A DNA stretch of 64,000 bases, taken from positions 1-64,000 of the forward strand of contig JAFSVL010000014.1 in NCBI GenBank assembly GCA_017445015.1. The letters are read 5' to 3'. The translations under genes were made by a program, and so were the position numbers. Position 1 is the first letter of the stretch. Each line of letters starts with the position of its first letter. Shown here one piece after another: positions 9,407 through 17,215 of the stretch. Below the pieces are notes generated by a model, which ran no database searches, was not told the origin of the DNA, and saw nothing but the letters and a program-made list of their open reading frames with translations. Source of the DNA: Bacteroidales bacterium (lineage in GTDB: Bacteria; Bacteroidota; Bacteroidia; Bacteroidales; UBA932).

Positions 9407-9469
9407 GCGGGAGTGCCCCTTCGGCTCCGTACTACGCAAGAGCTTAGTCGCCTCAGGGGCAGCTCCCGC
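9407..9469. repeat. Palindromic intergenic element, family A, copy 1
   Basis: Arms gcgggag (9407-9413) and ctcccgc (9463-9469) enclose a core including gccccttcggctccg, acgcaagagcttagtcgc and ctcaggggcagct. Nearly the same core recurs at 25160-25230 in the same orientation. Inside the core, cccc-ttc-ggc pairs with gcc-tca-gggg, so it folds as a long interrupted hairpin. It lies between recR and the rpsA promoter. The rest of this ~300-bp gap (9245-9544) holds the rpsA promoter and leader plus GC-rich bases with no gene I can support. Confidence 0.8.
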
Positions 9470-9544
9470 TCCAGTTTTTGCAATTTCGGGGAATTTCTGA
9501 CAAATTGGCGAAAATCAGGAAAAGTGGTGGCCTCGGGACGATAA

Positions 9545-10156
9545 TTACGGCTTGAAGGGCTGGCGGGCTTCGAGGGAACGGCCGAGCGTCAGGGCGTCGG
9601 CGTATTCGAGGGCGTCGCCGAACCCCAGCCCCCGGGCCAGGGTGGTGATGCGGACGCCGTCACCCGCGATACGGCGGTAGAGGTAGAACGCCGTCGTCTC
9701 GCCTTCGACATCGCCGCTCAGGGCAAAAATCACCTCACACGGCCCCAGCGCCTTTACGCGCTCCTCCAGCGAGGCGATGTTCAAATCCGAAGGGCCGATG
9801 CCGTCAATGGGAGAGATGATGCCGCCGAGCACGTGGTACAGCCCGCGGTACTGGCCCGTCGCTTCGATGCTCAGGACATCGCGGACGCTCTCGACGACGC
9901 AGAGCGTGCGGGAATCGCGCCTGGTATCCGCGCAAATCGGGCAGATATCTCCGTCGCAGACCATGTGGCAGCTGCGGCAGTAGCGCACGTCTGTAGCGAG
10001 ACGGCCGACGGCTGTGGCAAAGTGCGAGATATTTTCCGCGGGCTGGCGCAAAAGATGCAGGGCCAGCCGTAACGCACTGCGTGAACCGACTCCGGGAAGG
10101 GAGGCGATGGCATCCACCGCATCCCCGAGCGCACGGGATGGAAAGTTCTCCTTCAT
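9545..10156 (-). CDS. recR: Recombination mediator protein RecR
   Basis: RecR works with RecO (and RecF) to load RecA on SSB-coated gaps. From the ATG at 10156 the product is 203 residues: helix-hairpin-helix LPGVGSRSALRLALHLL (about 20-36), a four-cysteine zinc finger (Cys60, Cys63, Cys72, Cys75), a Toprim domain beginning CVVESVRDVLSIE with GVISP-like GGIISPIDGIGP, and the conserved ARGLGFGDALEYAD C-terminal stretch. An in-frame TTG at 10177 could extend it by 7 residues but lies almost on the -7 box, so ATG is preferred. It is transcribed divergently from corA. Confidence 0.96.
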   Translation of the reverse strand: MKENFPSRALGDAVDAIASLPGVGSRSALRLALHLLRQPAENISHFATAVGRLATDVRYCRSCHMVCDGDICPICADTRRDSRTLCVVESVRDVLSIEATGQYRGLYHVLGGIISPIDGIGPSDLNIASLEERVKALGPCEVIFALSGDVEGETTAFYLYRRIAGDGVRITTLARGLGFGDALEYADALTLGRSLEARQPFKP

Positions 10157-10174
10157 CGTCGAGTTTTTGCCCTG

Positions 10175-10211
10175 CAAATATATGAACTTTTGCGATTAAT
10201 TTCTATATTTG
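10175..10211. promoter_or_regulatory. Divergent recR/corA promoter boxes
   Basis: Two -7 boxes with the same sequence, TATATTTG, face away from each other: minus strand 10175-10182 for recR (18 nt before its ATG) and plus strand 10204-10211 for corA (32 nt before its ATG). Neither has a good TTTG -33 box at the consensus distance. corA also has an unusually strong Shine-Dalgarno (aaggaggcgggg) for this phylum, just before its ATG at 10244. Confidence 0.7.
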
Positions 10212-10243
10212 CGGGCTGACACCCAAAAGAAAAGGAGGCGGGG

Positions 10244-11197
10244 ATGATCAAGATTTTCTACAGGCAGGGCCCGGAAATCCGTCTGAGCCGGAAACTGGCG
10301 GAACTCGGTGCCGTCGGGAGGGAGAATGTCCTCTGGATTGATCTTGTTGTCCCCACGGGAGAAGAAAAGAGGGGTGTGGAAAGCTTTCTCGGCGTAGAAA
10401 TCCAGAGCCGTGCCGAAGCGGAGGAGATTGAAAGTTCTTCACGTTACTACGAAGAAGACGAGGCCATCTTCCTGAATACCAATTTCCTCTCCCCTTCCGG
10501 CGAGGAGATGGCCGTGGACCCGGTTTCGTTTATTATTTCCGGCAGCTGTCTCACCACGCTCCGGGAAACGCCCCTGCGTTCCTTCGACACCCTGCAGCTC
10601 AAGCTCCAGGCCCGTCCCGAGGAGTTCCCCGACGGGACGCACCTCTTTGTGGAAGTCATGGACAAGCGCGTGGACCTGGATGCGGATATCGTGGAGATTC
10701 TCGCCAAGGAAGCCAGCCTTTTCAGCAAACGCATCAACCAGCAGGAGGATATCAATGAAGAATTCCTGCTGAACATCAACCAATTGCAGGAAAACGCAAT
10801 GTTTGTCCGGGAGAATGTTGTGGATAAGCAGCGACTGATCTCCAACATCCTGAAAAGCCGCCGGTGCCCTAAAGACCCCGAACTGCGGGAAAGTCTTTCC
10901 GTTATCCTTCAGGATATCGCCTCGCTGATCAACCACACCAACTTCACCTTCGAGAGGCTGGAATACCTTCAGGAAACCGTCGTGGGAATCATCAACCTGG
11001 ACCAGAACCGCATCATGAAGATTTTCACCTTCATTTCCCTGCTGCTGATGCCGGCCACGCTCGTCGCGAGTTTCTATGGCATGAACGTTACCCTGCCCGT
11101 CGCGGACAGGTGGTGGGCCTGGATTGCGATCCTGGGATTCATGGTGCTGCTGGTGCTCTCCCTCTGGCTGATTTTCAAGAAGAAAAAGATGTTATAA
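10244..11197 (+). CDS. corA: CorA-type magnesium/divalent cation channel
   Basis: CorA is a pentameric inner-membrane channel for Mg2+ (also Co2+/Ni2+). The 317-residue protein has a large cytoplasmic N-terminal domain, then two C-terminal membrane helices (about 260-282 and 290-310). The diagnostic GMN motif lies in ASFYGMNVTLPVA between them, and the end is a basic tail (KKKKML). The acidic segment EEIESSSRYYEEDEAIF and the long helices (DKRVDLDADIVEILAKEASLFSKRINQQEDINEE in pieces) are typical. It is preceded by its own -7 box and a strong ribosome-binding site, and is followed closely by the aldolase gene. Confidence in the family is high; the exact ion is not readable. Confidence 0.95.
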   Translation: MIKIFYRQGPEIRLSRKLAELGAVGRENVLWIDLVVPTGEEKRGVESFLGVEIQSRAEAEEIESSSRYYEEDEAIFLNTNFLSPSGEEMAVDPVSFIISGSCLTTLRETPLRSFDTLQLKLQARPEEFPDGTHLFVEVMDKRVDLDADIVEILAKEASLFSKRINQQEDINEEFLLNINQLQENAMFVRENVVDKQRLISNILKSRRCPKDPELRESLSVILQDIASLINHTNFTFERLEYLQETVVGIINLDQNRIMKIFTFISLLLMPATLVASFYGMNVTLPVADRWWAWIAILGFMVLLVLSLWLIFKKKKML

Positions 11198-11225
11198 TTC
11201 TGTGAATCACTATAATTCAAACACA

Positions 11226-12227
11226 ATGGTATCATTCAAGGATCTGGGCCTCGTGAACACCCGCGAGATGTTCGCCAAGGCCGTCAAGGGCGGGTATGCG
11301 ATTCCCGCTTTCAATTTCAACAATATGGAACAGCTGCAGGCCATCATCCAGGCCTCTGCTGAAACCAAATCCCCCGTCATCCTCCAGGTCAGCAAGGGCG
11401 CCCGCAACTATGCCAACCAGACCCTGCTCCGTTACATGGCGGAAGGTGCGGTCGAGTACGCGAAGGAACTCGGCTGGGAGAAGCCCCAGATTTGCCTTCA
11501 CCTCGACCACGGCGACAGTTTCGAACTGTGCAAGAGCTGCGTGGATATGGGCTTCTCGTCCGTGATGATCGACGCCTCCTCCCTTCCTTTCGAGGAAAAT
11601 ATCGCCCTGACGAAAAAGGTGGTGGACTATGCCCATCAGTATGATGTGACCGTCGAGGCCGAGCTCGGCGTGCTCGCCGGTGTGGAGGATGAGGTTTCCG
11701 CCGAAGAATCCCACTATACCAAGCCCGAGGAGGTCATCGAGTTCGCCACCCGCAGCGGCTGCGACTCGCTCGCCATTTCCATCGGCACCAGCCACGGCGC
11801 CTATAAGTTCAAACCCGAACAGTGCACCCGCGACCCCAGGACCGGCCGCCTGGTCCCTCCCCCGCTGGCTTTCGACGTGCTGCATGAAATCGAGAAAAAG
11901 CTTCCCGGTTTCCCCATCGTGCTCCACGGTTCTTCTTCCGTGCCGCAGGAATATGTGGACATCATCAACGCCAACGGCGGCCGCCTGCCCGATGCCGTAG
12001 GTATCCCCGAAGAGCAGCTCCGCGAAGCCGCGAAGAGCGCCGTCTGCAAGATCAACATCGACTCCGATTCCCGTCTTGCGATGACCGCCGCCGTGCGCAA
12101 GGTGTTTGCCGACAAGCCCGGCGAATTCGACCCGCGCAAGTACCTCGGCCCCGCCCGTGACGAGATGAAGAAGCTCTATGAGCACAAGATCATCAATGTT
12201 CTCGGTTCTGACGGGAAGGCTGCATGA
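11226..12227 (+). CDS. fba: Class II fructose-bisphosphate aldolase
   Basis: Zn-dependent aldolase of glycolysis and gluconeogenesis, interconverting fructose 1,6-bisphosphate and the two triose phosphates. From the ATG at 11226 it has 333 residues. The signature [10 protein letters not shown] (91-100) gives the catalytic Asp94 and zinc ligand His95. VEAELG and [10 protein letters not shown] supply further active-site and phosphate-binding residues, and [18 protein letters not shown] is the conserved C-terminal helix. An in-frame GTG at 11202 adds 8 unconserved residues and is unlikely. It starts 28 nt after corA, and its stop overlaps the next gene's ATG by 4 nt. Confidence 0.97.
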   Translation: MVSFKDLGLVNTREMFAKAVKGGYAIPAFNFNNMEQLQAIIQASAETKSPVILQVSKGARNYANQTLLRYMAEGAVEYAKELGWEKPQICLHLDHGDSFELCKSCVDMGFSSVMIDASSLPFEENIALTKKVVDYAHQYDVTVEAELGVLAGVEDEVSAEESHYTKPEEVIEFATRSGCDSLAISIGTSHGAYKFKPEQCTRDPRTGRLVPPPLAFDVLHEIEKKLPGFPIVLHGSSSVPQEYVDIINANGGRLPDAVGIPEEQLREAAKSAVCKINIDSDSRLAMTAAVRKVFADKPGEFDPRKYLGPARDEMKKLYEHKIINVLGSDGKAA

Positions 12228-12997
12228 AACGCATACTGATTCTGCTCACAGCCGCACTCTCTTTGTGCGGCTGTGCTGTTTTACAGTCCCGCAACTGGGA
12301 TGTAAACCAATTGCTCAGCGCGGCGGCCAACGCTACGACCGCCGCCACACTGACGGACGCCCAGATCGTCGAGCTGAGCGCCCGTACCGTGGCGGAACTG
12401 GATGCCAAAAACACCGTGGAAGCGGCCACCGGGCCCTACACCCGGCGGCTGGCCAGGATTCTCAGCGGGATCGACAACCTGAACGGCATGCCGTTGAATT
12501 TCAAGGTGTACAAGACCAATGAAATCAATGCCTTCGCCTGCGGGGACGGTTCCATCCGCGTTTATTCCGGCCTGATGGACATCATGACCGACGAGGAAGT
12601 CTTCGCCATCCTGGGCCATGAAATCGGCCATGTCGCCAACAAGGATTCCAAACGCGCCATGCAGAACGCCTACCTTACCGCGGCGGCAAGGAACGTAGCC
12701 GGGGCGGCTGGCGGCACCGTCGGGAGCCTTGCGAACAGTATGCTCGGGGACATCGCAGAAGCCTATGTCAGCGCCCAGTTCTCCCAGAAACAGGAACTTC
12801 GCGCCGATGACTACGGATACAATTATTCCGTGCAGCATGGCAAGGACCCCTACAGCATGTATAATTCGTTGAACAAACTGATGAGCGCATCGGGAGGCAG
12901 CAAGGCTTCCAACCTCCAACAGATGTTCAGCACGCACCCGGACACTTCCGAACGCGCCGCGCGCATGAAAGCCAGGGCGGACGCCGCGAAGAAGTAA
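12224..12997 (+). CDS. M48-family metalloprotease lipoprotein (LoiP/YggG/BepA-like)
   Basis: The protein has a lipoprotein signal (lipobox LCGC, Cys17) and an M48 peptidase domain. The zinc motif is HEIGH (His132, Glu133, His136) in [20 protein letters not shown]. The third ligand region is [14 protein letters not shown] Gly/Ala-rich stretch ([16 protein letters not shown]) follows the zinc motif, as in YggG/LoiP-type peptidases. The C-terminus [18 protein letters not shown] is the conserved family ending. It likely degrades misfolded envelope proteins in the periplasm. It is coupled to fba by a 4-nt ATGA overlap, with a very strong hairpin inside its first codons. It converges on mntP with a 13-nt gap. 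Confidence 0.92.
   Translation: MKRILILLTAALSLCGCAVLQSRNWDVNQLLSAAANATTAATLTDAQIVELSARTVAELDAKNTVEAATGPYTRRLARILSGIDNLNGMPLNFKVYKTNEINAFACGDGSIRVYSGLMDIMTDEEVFAILGHEIGHVANKDSKRAMQNAYLTAAARNVAGAAGGTVGSLANSMLGDIAEAYVSAQFSQKQELRADDYGYNYSVQHGKDPYSMYNSLNKLMSASGGSKASNLQQMFSTHPDTSERAARMKARADAAKK
12247..12275 (+). other. Strong hairpin inside the start of the M48 lipoprotein gene
   Basis: Perfect 11-bp arms (cacagccgcac at 12247-12257, gtgcggctgtg at 12265-12275) with a 7-nt loop begin 20 nt after the fba stop and are followed by ctgtttt. It lies inside signal-peptide codons. It may lower downstream expression by attenuation or partial termination (inference). Confidence 0.45.
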
Positions 12998-13010
12998 AGC
13001 GGCTCCGCGC

Positions 13011-13580
13011 TCAGGAGAAAAGATGCTCCAGGAGGATCTTGACGCCGATAGCGATGAGGATCAGGCCTCCGAGCAGTTCGGGACGCATGCGGCGGTTGAC
13101 CGCTTCGCCGAAGCGGTGGCCGAGCAGATAGCCTGCGATACTCATTCCGAAAGAGACCGCCGCAATCAATGACAGCGGCACGAACAATGCCTGCATCGTA
13201 TATCCGGTGCAGGCATAACTTATTCCTATGGACAGGGCGTCGATGCTGGTCGCCACGGCCAGCGCAAGCTGGGTGCGCAGCCGCAGCGGCGAGCGCGACA
13301 GCCGCTCCTCCCCCCTGAAGGATTCCACCACCATTTTTCCGCCGATGAAGGCGAGCATCGCAAAAGCGACCCAATGGTCGATCTGTTGCAGCGTCCCACT
13401 GAACCGGCAGGTCAGCAGCCAGCCGGCCAGGGGCATCATGCCCTGGAAAAAACCGAAGAGAAAAGCCATGCGGAGCACCGCTCCCGTCCGGGAAGTCCCG
13501 CGCAACATCACGCCGCAGACCACCGAAACGGCGAAACAGTCCATGGCCAGCGCGAAGGCGATAAAGAGGTTCTCAATCAC
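13011..13580 (-). CDS. mntP: Manganese efflux pump MntP
   Basis: A small six-helix inner-membrane exporter of Mn2+ (formerly DUF204). The 189-residue product contains the paired acidic helices of the family: ALAMDCFAVSV near the N-terminus and ATSIDALSIGISYACTG in the second half. GGKMVVES and HRFGEAVNRRMRPELLGGLILIAIGVKILLEHL complete the pattern. The start is GTG at 13580. A -7 box TACCTTTG ends only 4 nt upstream of this GTG, so the transcript may be leaderless. No yybP-ykoY manganese riboswitch fits in that space. It shares its upstream region with mraZ. Confidence 0.93.
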   Translation of the reverse strand: MIENLFIAFALAMDCFAVSVVCGVMLRGTSRTGAVLRMAFLFGFFQGMMPLAGWLLTCRFSGTLQQIDHWVAFAMLAFIGGKMVVESFRGEERLSRSPLRLRTQLALAVATSIDALSIGISYACTGYTMQALFVPLSLIAAVSFGMSIAGYLLGHRFGEAVNRRMRPELLGGLILIAIGVKILLEHLFS

Positions 13581-13584
13581 GTCG

Positions 13585-13592
13585 CAAAGGTA
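13585..13592 (-). promoter_or_regulatory. mntP -7 box (leaderless-type spacing)
   Basis: TACCTTTG (revcomp of 13585-13592) fits TAnnTTTG. Only CGAC separates it from the GTG start, so the expected transcription start falls on or next to the start codon. Confidence 0.6.
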
Positions 13593-13615
13593 AAAATTTT
13601 CTTGTTGAAAAAAAT

Positions 13616-13650
13616 GTGGAAAATTTTGGAAGAAGGTGGAATAAAGTGGA
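13616..13650 (+). promoter_or_regulatory. MraZ box array (10-bp-spaced GTGGA repeats)
   Basis: Four pentamers stand at exact 10-bp intervals: GTGGA at 13616, TTGGA at 13626, GTGGA at 13636 and GTGGA at 13646. MraZ of other bacteria binds GTGG-containing direct repeats upstream of its own gene with the same ~10-bp period. The array lies just upstream of the mraZ -7 box, where a -33 element would be, and 24-58 nt upstream of the divergent mntP -7 box. Binding is inferred from sequence and context. Confidence 0.75.
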
Positions 13651-13660
13651 AAATTTTTGC

Positions 13661-13668
13661 TACCTTTG
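13661..13668 (+). promoter_or_regulatory. mraZ/dcw operon -7 box
   Basis: TACCTTTG matches TAnnTTTG and lies 23 nt before the mraZ ATG. No TTTG occurs at the -33 position, which the MraZ repeats occupy. It is the only recognisable promoter for the tightly packed genes that follow. Confidence 0.65.
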
Positions 13669-13691
13669 CAGCACTTGCGTATAAGAAAAAT

Positions 13692-14141
13692 ATGGTGACA
13701 TTCATCGGCACATACCGCTCAAAAGTGGACGACAAGGGAAGAATCGTCTTCCCCGCGCCGTTCAAGGGCGCCCTTCCGCCCGGGAGCGACATGCGCTTTG
13801 TCATCAAAAAGAGTCTGTATTCGGACTGCCTGGACATGTACTCGTACGAGGAATGGGAAAAGGAGTCCGACAAGATTCGGGAATCCCTCGATTTCTTCAA
13901 TCCCCGGCACGTGCTTTTCTGGCGCGAATATATGCGGGATTGCGTGGTCGTCGAGCCTGACCCCAAGTTGGGGCGGATTTCCATCCCCGGATATCTTCTT
14001 GACGCAATCGGTGTTCAAAAGGAGGTCGCTTTCCTCGGCATCAACTTCAAGATCGAGATCTGGGCGGGTGAGAAATTCGATTCCGCCAGAGTTTCCCGTG
14101 AAGATTATGTCGCGATAGCCCAGAGCCTTTCCAAAAAGTAG
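13692..14141 (+). CDS. mraZ: Transcriptional regulator MraZ
   Basis: MraZ is an AbrB-fold DNA-binding protein that controls the dcw operon it heads. The 149-residue product has two SpoVT-AbrB-like repeats: FIGTYRSKVDDKGRIVFPAPFKGAL (about 4-28) and CVVVEPDPKLGRISIPGYLLDAIG (about 80-103). LYMYPEEEWE-type sequence (DMYSYEEWEKESDKI) lies between them. The ATG at 13692 is chosen because upstream codons in the same frame cross the GTGGA repeats and are not conserved. Its likely operator array is at 13616-13650, which suggests autorepression. It is followed by rsmH after 13 nt. Confidence 0.95.
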   Translation: MVTFIGTYRSKVDDKGRIVFPAPFKGALPPGSDMRFVIKKSLYSDCLDMYSYEEWEKESDKIRESLDFFNPRHVLFWREYMRDCVVVEPDPKLGRISIPGYLLDAIGVQKEVAFLGINFKIEIWAGEKFDSARVSREDYVAIAQSLSKK

Positions 14142-14154
14142 GAGGACGGGGGCT

Positions 14155-15033
14155 ATGTCCGACTACCACGTTCCGGTCCTTCTTGAAGAGAGCGTCGGCG
14201 CGCTCGTGCGTAACCCCGAAGGGGTGTACGCGGACGCCACCTTCGGCGGCGGCGGGCACAGCCGCGCCATCCTTGCGCGGCTGGGCGCGGGAGCGCGCCT
14301 CCTGGCCTTCGACCTCGACGCGGATGCAGCCTCCCAGGCCCCGGAAGATGAACGCCTTACCCTCATCCGGGGGAACTTCCGTTTCATTCAGAACTTTACC
14401 CTGCAGCTTGCGCCGCAGGGTCTTGACGGGATACTGGCCGACCTGGGCGTATCGTCGCACCAGTTCGACACTGCGGAAAGGGGGTTTTCCTTCCGCTTCG
14501 ACGCTGATCTGGATATGAGGATGAACGCGCAGGGCGAAAAAACCGCAGCGGACGTCGTCAATTCTTATACGCAAGAAGAATTAGAAAAAATTTTCCGGGT
14601 TTACGGAGAGGTGGACGGCGCGCGTGCCGTGGCGAGAAGCATCGCGAGCGCACGCGAAAAAGCGCCCGTCCGGACCACCGCGGACCTGGGAGCCGCCATC
14701 GCGGACGCCCTGCCGTCTTTCCAGATCCACAGGCAGATCGCCAAAATCTACCAGGCGCTGCGCATCGAAGTAAACGGCGAGATGCGCTCCCTCGAAAAAT
14801 TCCTGCAAGGGGCCGCCCGGGCCCTCAAACCCGGCGGCAGGCTTGCCGTCATCACCTACCACTCCCTGGAAGACCGGATGGTCAAACAGTTCATCCGGGA
14901 AGCGGGAAACGGGTTCAGCCCCGTCAACCGGAAACCTGTCCTTCCGTCGGAAGAAGAGGTATCGTCCAACCCCCGCGCACGCAGCGCGAAACTGCGTGTC
15001 GCACAAAAAGACGGAGAAGCATGGAAAGGCTGA
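14155..15033 (+). CDS. rsmH: 16S rRNA (cytosine(1402)-N(4))-methyltransferase RsmH
   Basis: RsmH (MraW) methylates C1402 in the 16S rRNA decoding centre using SAM. The 292-residue protein starts YHVPVLLEESV and has the SAM-binding motif DATFGGGGHSRAIL (about 24-37), GILADLGVSSHQFD and RGFSFRFDADLDMRMN. The typical C-terminal block is RLAVITYHSLEDRMVKQF with the ARSAKLRVA ending. Length is normal. The preceding gggg-rich ggaggacggggg could serve as a ribosome-binding site. Its 3' end overlaps ftsL by 13 nt. Confidence 0.97.
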   Translation: MSDYHVPVLLEESVGALVRNPEGVYADATFGGGGHSRAILARLGAGARLLAFDLDADAASQAPEDERLTLIRGNFRFIQNFTLQLAPQGLDGILADLGVSSHQFDTAERGFSFRFDADLDMRMNAQGEKTAADVVNSYTQEELEKIFRVYGEVDGARAVARSIASAREKAPVRTTADLGAAIADALPSFQIHRQIAKIYQALRIEVNGEMRSLEKFLQGAARALKPGGRLAVITYHSLEDRMVKQFIREAGNGFSPVNRKPVLPSEEEVSSNPRARSAKLRVAQKDGEAWKG

Positions 15034-15362
15034 AACGCATCGGAAGGGCATTCCTGAACAGCATCATCGCCATCTGGCGGGGCGAATTCCTGCTCCGCCT
15101 GCGTGCGGAGCGTTTTCTCGCGCATATCCTTTATACCTTCCTTCTTTTCGGAGGGATTATCTGGATTTCCCTGCTGATCGACACCTCCATGAACCGGATG
15201 GAAAAGCAATATGCCCGCATCTCTGAACTGAGGCTGGAACAGTCGCTGCTCAGGATCGACCTGACCCGGGCCGAGAGCCGCAGCGCCGTAGCCCGCCGCC
15301 TGGAAGAACTGGGATCCCCGCTCCGCGAACCGGAGCAGAACGCAACGGAGGTGAAGAGATGA
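15021..15362 (+). CDS. ftsL: FtsL-like cell division protein
   Basis: A 113-residue bitopic membrane protein in the ftsL position between rsmH and ftsI. One membrane segment (ILYTFLLFGGIIWISLLI, about 36-53) is followed by a short coiled-coil-like periplasmic helix (YARISELRLEQSLLRIDLTRAES) and a small C-terminal tail. FtsL is poorly conserved, so the call relies on topology, size and context; Bacteroidota FtsL-like proteins look like this. It would join FtsQ and the PBP in the divisome. The start overlaps rsmH by 13 nt and the end overlaps ftsI by 4 nt. Confidence 0.85.
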   Translation: MERLKRIGRAFLNSIIAIWRGEFLLRLRAERFLAHILYTFLLFGGIIWISLLIDTSMNRMEKQYARISELRLEQSLLRIDLTRAESRSAVARRLEELGSPLREPEQNATEVKR

Positions 15363-17215
15363 GCAAGAGAAAAGACCGCATCGGAATTACCCTGTACATC
15401 CTGTACCGCGTGCTGGTACTGGCCTCCTTCCTCGTCATCATCAGGATACTGTGGCTGCAGGTCTTCTTCCGGCCCAACCCCGACATCGAGAAGGCGCTTA
15501 CCCCTCCGCACTCCGTCAAAGTGCTTGCGCCCACGCGCGGAAACATCCTGGACCGCAACGGGCGTATCCTCGCCCTCTCCACCCCGTCCTACCAGCTATA
15601 CATGGACTGCACGGTGATGAAGTCCAATTATGCCGAGATGAAAGATCAGGCCAAAGGAGAGCAACTGGAGCGGAAATGGCTTGAAAAAGCAAGGAAGCTG
15701 AGCGCGGAACTCGCCCGCGTCTTCCCGGAGAAGAGTGCGGACCGCTATTACAAAGATATAGAATACGGCCGTTCCCACAGGCAGAAATATTATAAGATCG
15801 GCCATCCCGTGGACCGGGAGACCATCGACGCCATCAAAAAGTTCCCCCTCTTCGCAGACGGCGCCAACAAGGGCGGCATCATCGTCGAGCGGGTCATGAA
15901 CCGGCGTTATCCCTATGGGATGCTGGCGCGCCGGACCATCGGTTTTGTACGGGACGAGAGCAGCAACGTCGTCAACGGGCGCATCGGGCTCGAAGGCCGG
16001 TACGACGCCATTCTCAAGGGCGAACCCGGAATAGAATGGACGCGCAAATGCGACTACGGACAGGTCCGTGACTTCGACAGCACCTATGTCCAGGCCGTGG
16101 ACGGACAGGATATCCGCACGACCATCGACATCGACCTGCAGGCCGCCGCCGACCGGGCCCTGCGGGAGCAGATTGAAAACGAACCTGACCTGGAAGCGGC
16201 GTGCTTCGCGCTGATGGAGGTGAAGACCGGCGCCCTGCGCGTCATGGTGAACCTGATGCGCGACCCTACCGCCGGCGGCCGGTTCGCAGAGATTTCCAAC
16301 CTGTTCATCAACCGTCGCGGGGAGCCGGGTTCCGTTTTCAAGACCGTGACGCTCGCCGCCCTGCTTGCGGACGGTCACCTCAAATCCCTCGGGCAGACGA
16401 TTCCCACCAACCACGGTCACATCGAGGGCACAAAAATCAACGACCATTACATTCCCCCCATCGAAAGCCGGAACCACACGAAGGTCATCTCGATGTACGA
16501 CGGGTTCAAGATATCTTCGAATTACGTCATGGCCACCTGGGCCATCAATAAATACGGGAAACATCCCCAGGCCTTCTGCGACCGCATCAACTCCTTCGGC
16601 ATCGGATCGCGTTTCGATTTCGACATCGTCGGCATCGCCAGTCCCTATATCGCATCGCCCTCCAACCGCAAGCCCTATACGATGACTGACCTCGCCACCG
16701 TGTCCTACGGCTATTCAACCCAGTTCTCCCCCATCTACACCCTGATGTTCTACAACGCGATTGCGAACAAGGGGCGCATGATGAAGCCCTACGTGGTGGA
16801 GCAGATCGAGAAGGACGGGGCCGTCGTCGAGAGGCGCGGACCGGTCATCCTGCGGGATTCCATCTTCAGCGCCGCCGTGGCCGATACGCTGACACGGGCA
16901 CTGCGGGCCGTCACCCAGGAAGGGACCGCGCAGTCGCTCAAGAACGCCCGCTGCGCCGTCGCGGGGAAGACGGGCACCGCACGCATCGCCTACGACAACC
17001 GGCACTATGAGGACGAACAGGGGCGCGTCAAGCACCAGGGCACTTTCGTCGGCTTCTTCCCTGCCGACACCCAGCCCGTCTATAGCGTCATCTGCGTCGT
17101 ATATTCAAAACTCAGCCATAAATTTTTCTACGGCGGCGTCATTCCCGCACGGGCCATCAAGGCCTTTATCGACGAACTGGAAAGAACCGACCCTAACTTC
17201 CGCAACCAGTTATGA
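15359..17215 (+). CDS. ftsI: Division-specific penicillin-binding protein (class B PBP, FtsI/PBP3)
   Basis: A transpeptidase that crosslinks septal peptidoglycan. The 618-residue protein has an N-terminal membrane anchor (about 15-37), a dimerisation domain beginning VLAPTRGNILDRNGRILA, and the transpeptidase domain. Its three catalytic motifs are SVFK (in EPGSVFKTVTLAALL), SSN (ISSNYVMATWA) and KTG (VAGKTGTARIAY). No PASTA domain is visible at the C-terminus. It overlaps ftsL and murE by 4 nt each, which fixes its role as the divisome PBP rather than the elongasome one. Confidence 0.96.
   Translation: MSKRKDRIGITLYILYRVLVLASFLVIIRILWLQVFFRPNPDIEKALTPPHSVKVLAPTRGNILDRNGRILALSTPSYQLYMDCTVMKSNYAEMKDQAKGEQLERKWLEKARKLSAELARVFPEKSADRYYKDIEYGRSHRQKYYKIGHPVDRETIDAIKKFPLFADGANKGGIIVERVMNRRYPYGMLARRTIGFVRDESSNVVNGRIGLEGRYDAILKGEPGIEWTRKCDYGQVRDFDSTYVQAVDGQDIRTTIDIDLQAAADRALREQIENEPDLEAACFALMEVKTGALRVMVNLMRDPTAGGRFAEISNLFINRRGEPGSVFKTVTLAALLADGHLKSLGQTIPTNHGHIEGTKINDHYIPPIESRNHTKVISMYDGFKISSNYVMATWAINKYGKHPQAFCDRINSFGIGSRFDFDIVGIASPYIASPSNRKPYTMTDLATVSYGYSTQFSPIYTLMFYNAIANKGRMMKPYVVEQIEKDGAVVERRGPVILRDSIFSAAVADTLTRALRAVTQEGTAQSLKNARCAVAGKTGTARIAYDNRHYEDEQGRVKHQGTFVGFFPADTQPVYSVICVVYSKLSHKFFYGGVIPARAIKAFIDELERTDPNFRNQL

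Noticed and set aside
12998..13010. Terminator between the convergent M48 and mntP genes
   Set aside because: Only 13 nt separate the stops and no stem with a T tract is visible there.
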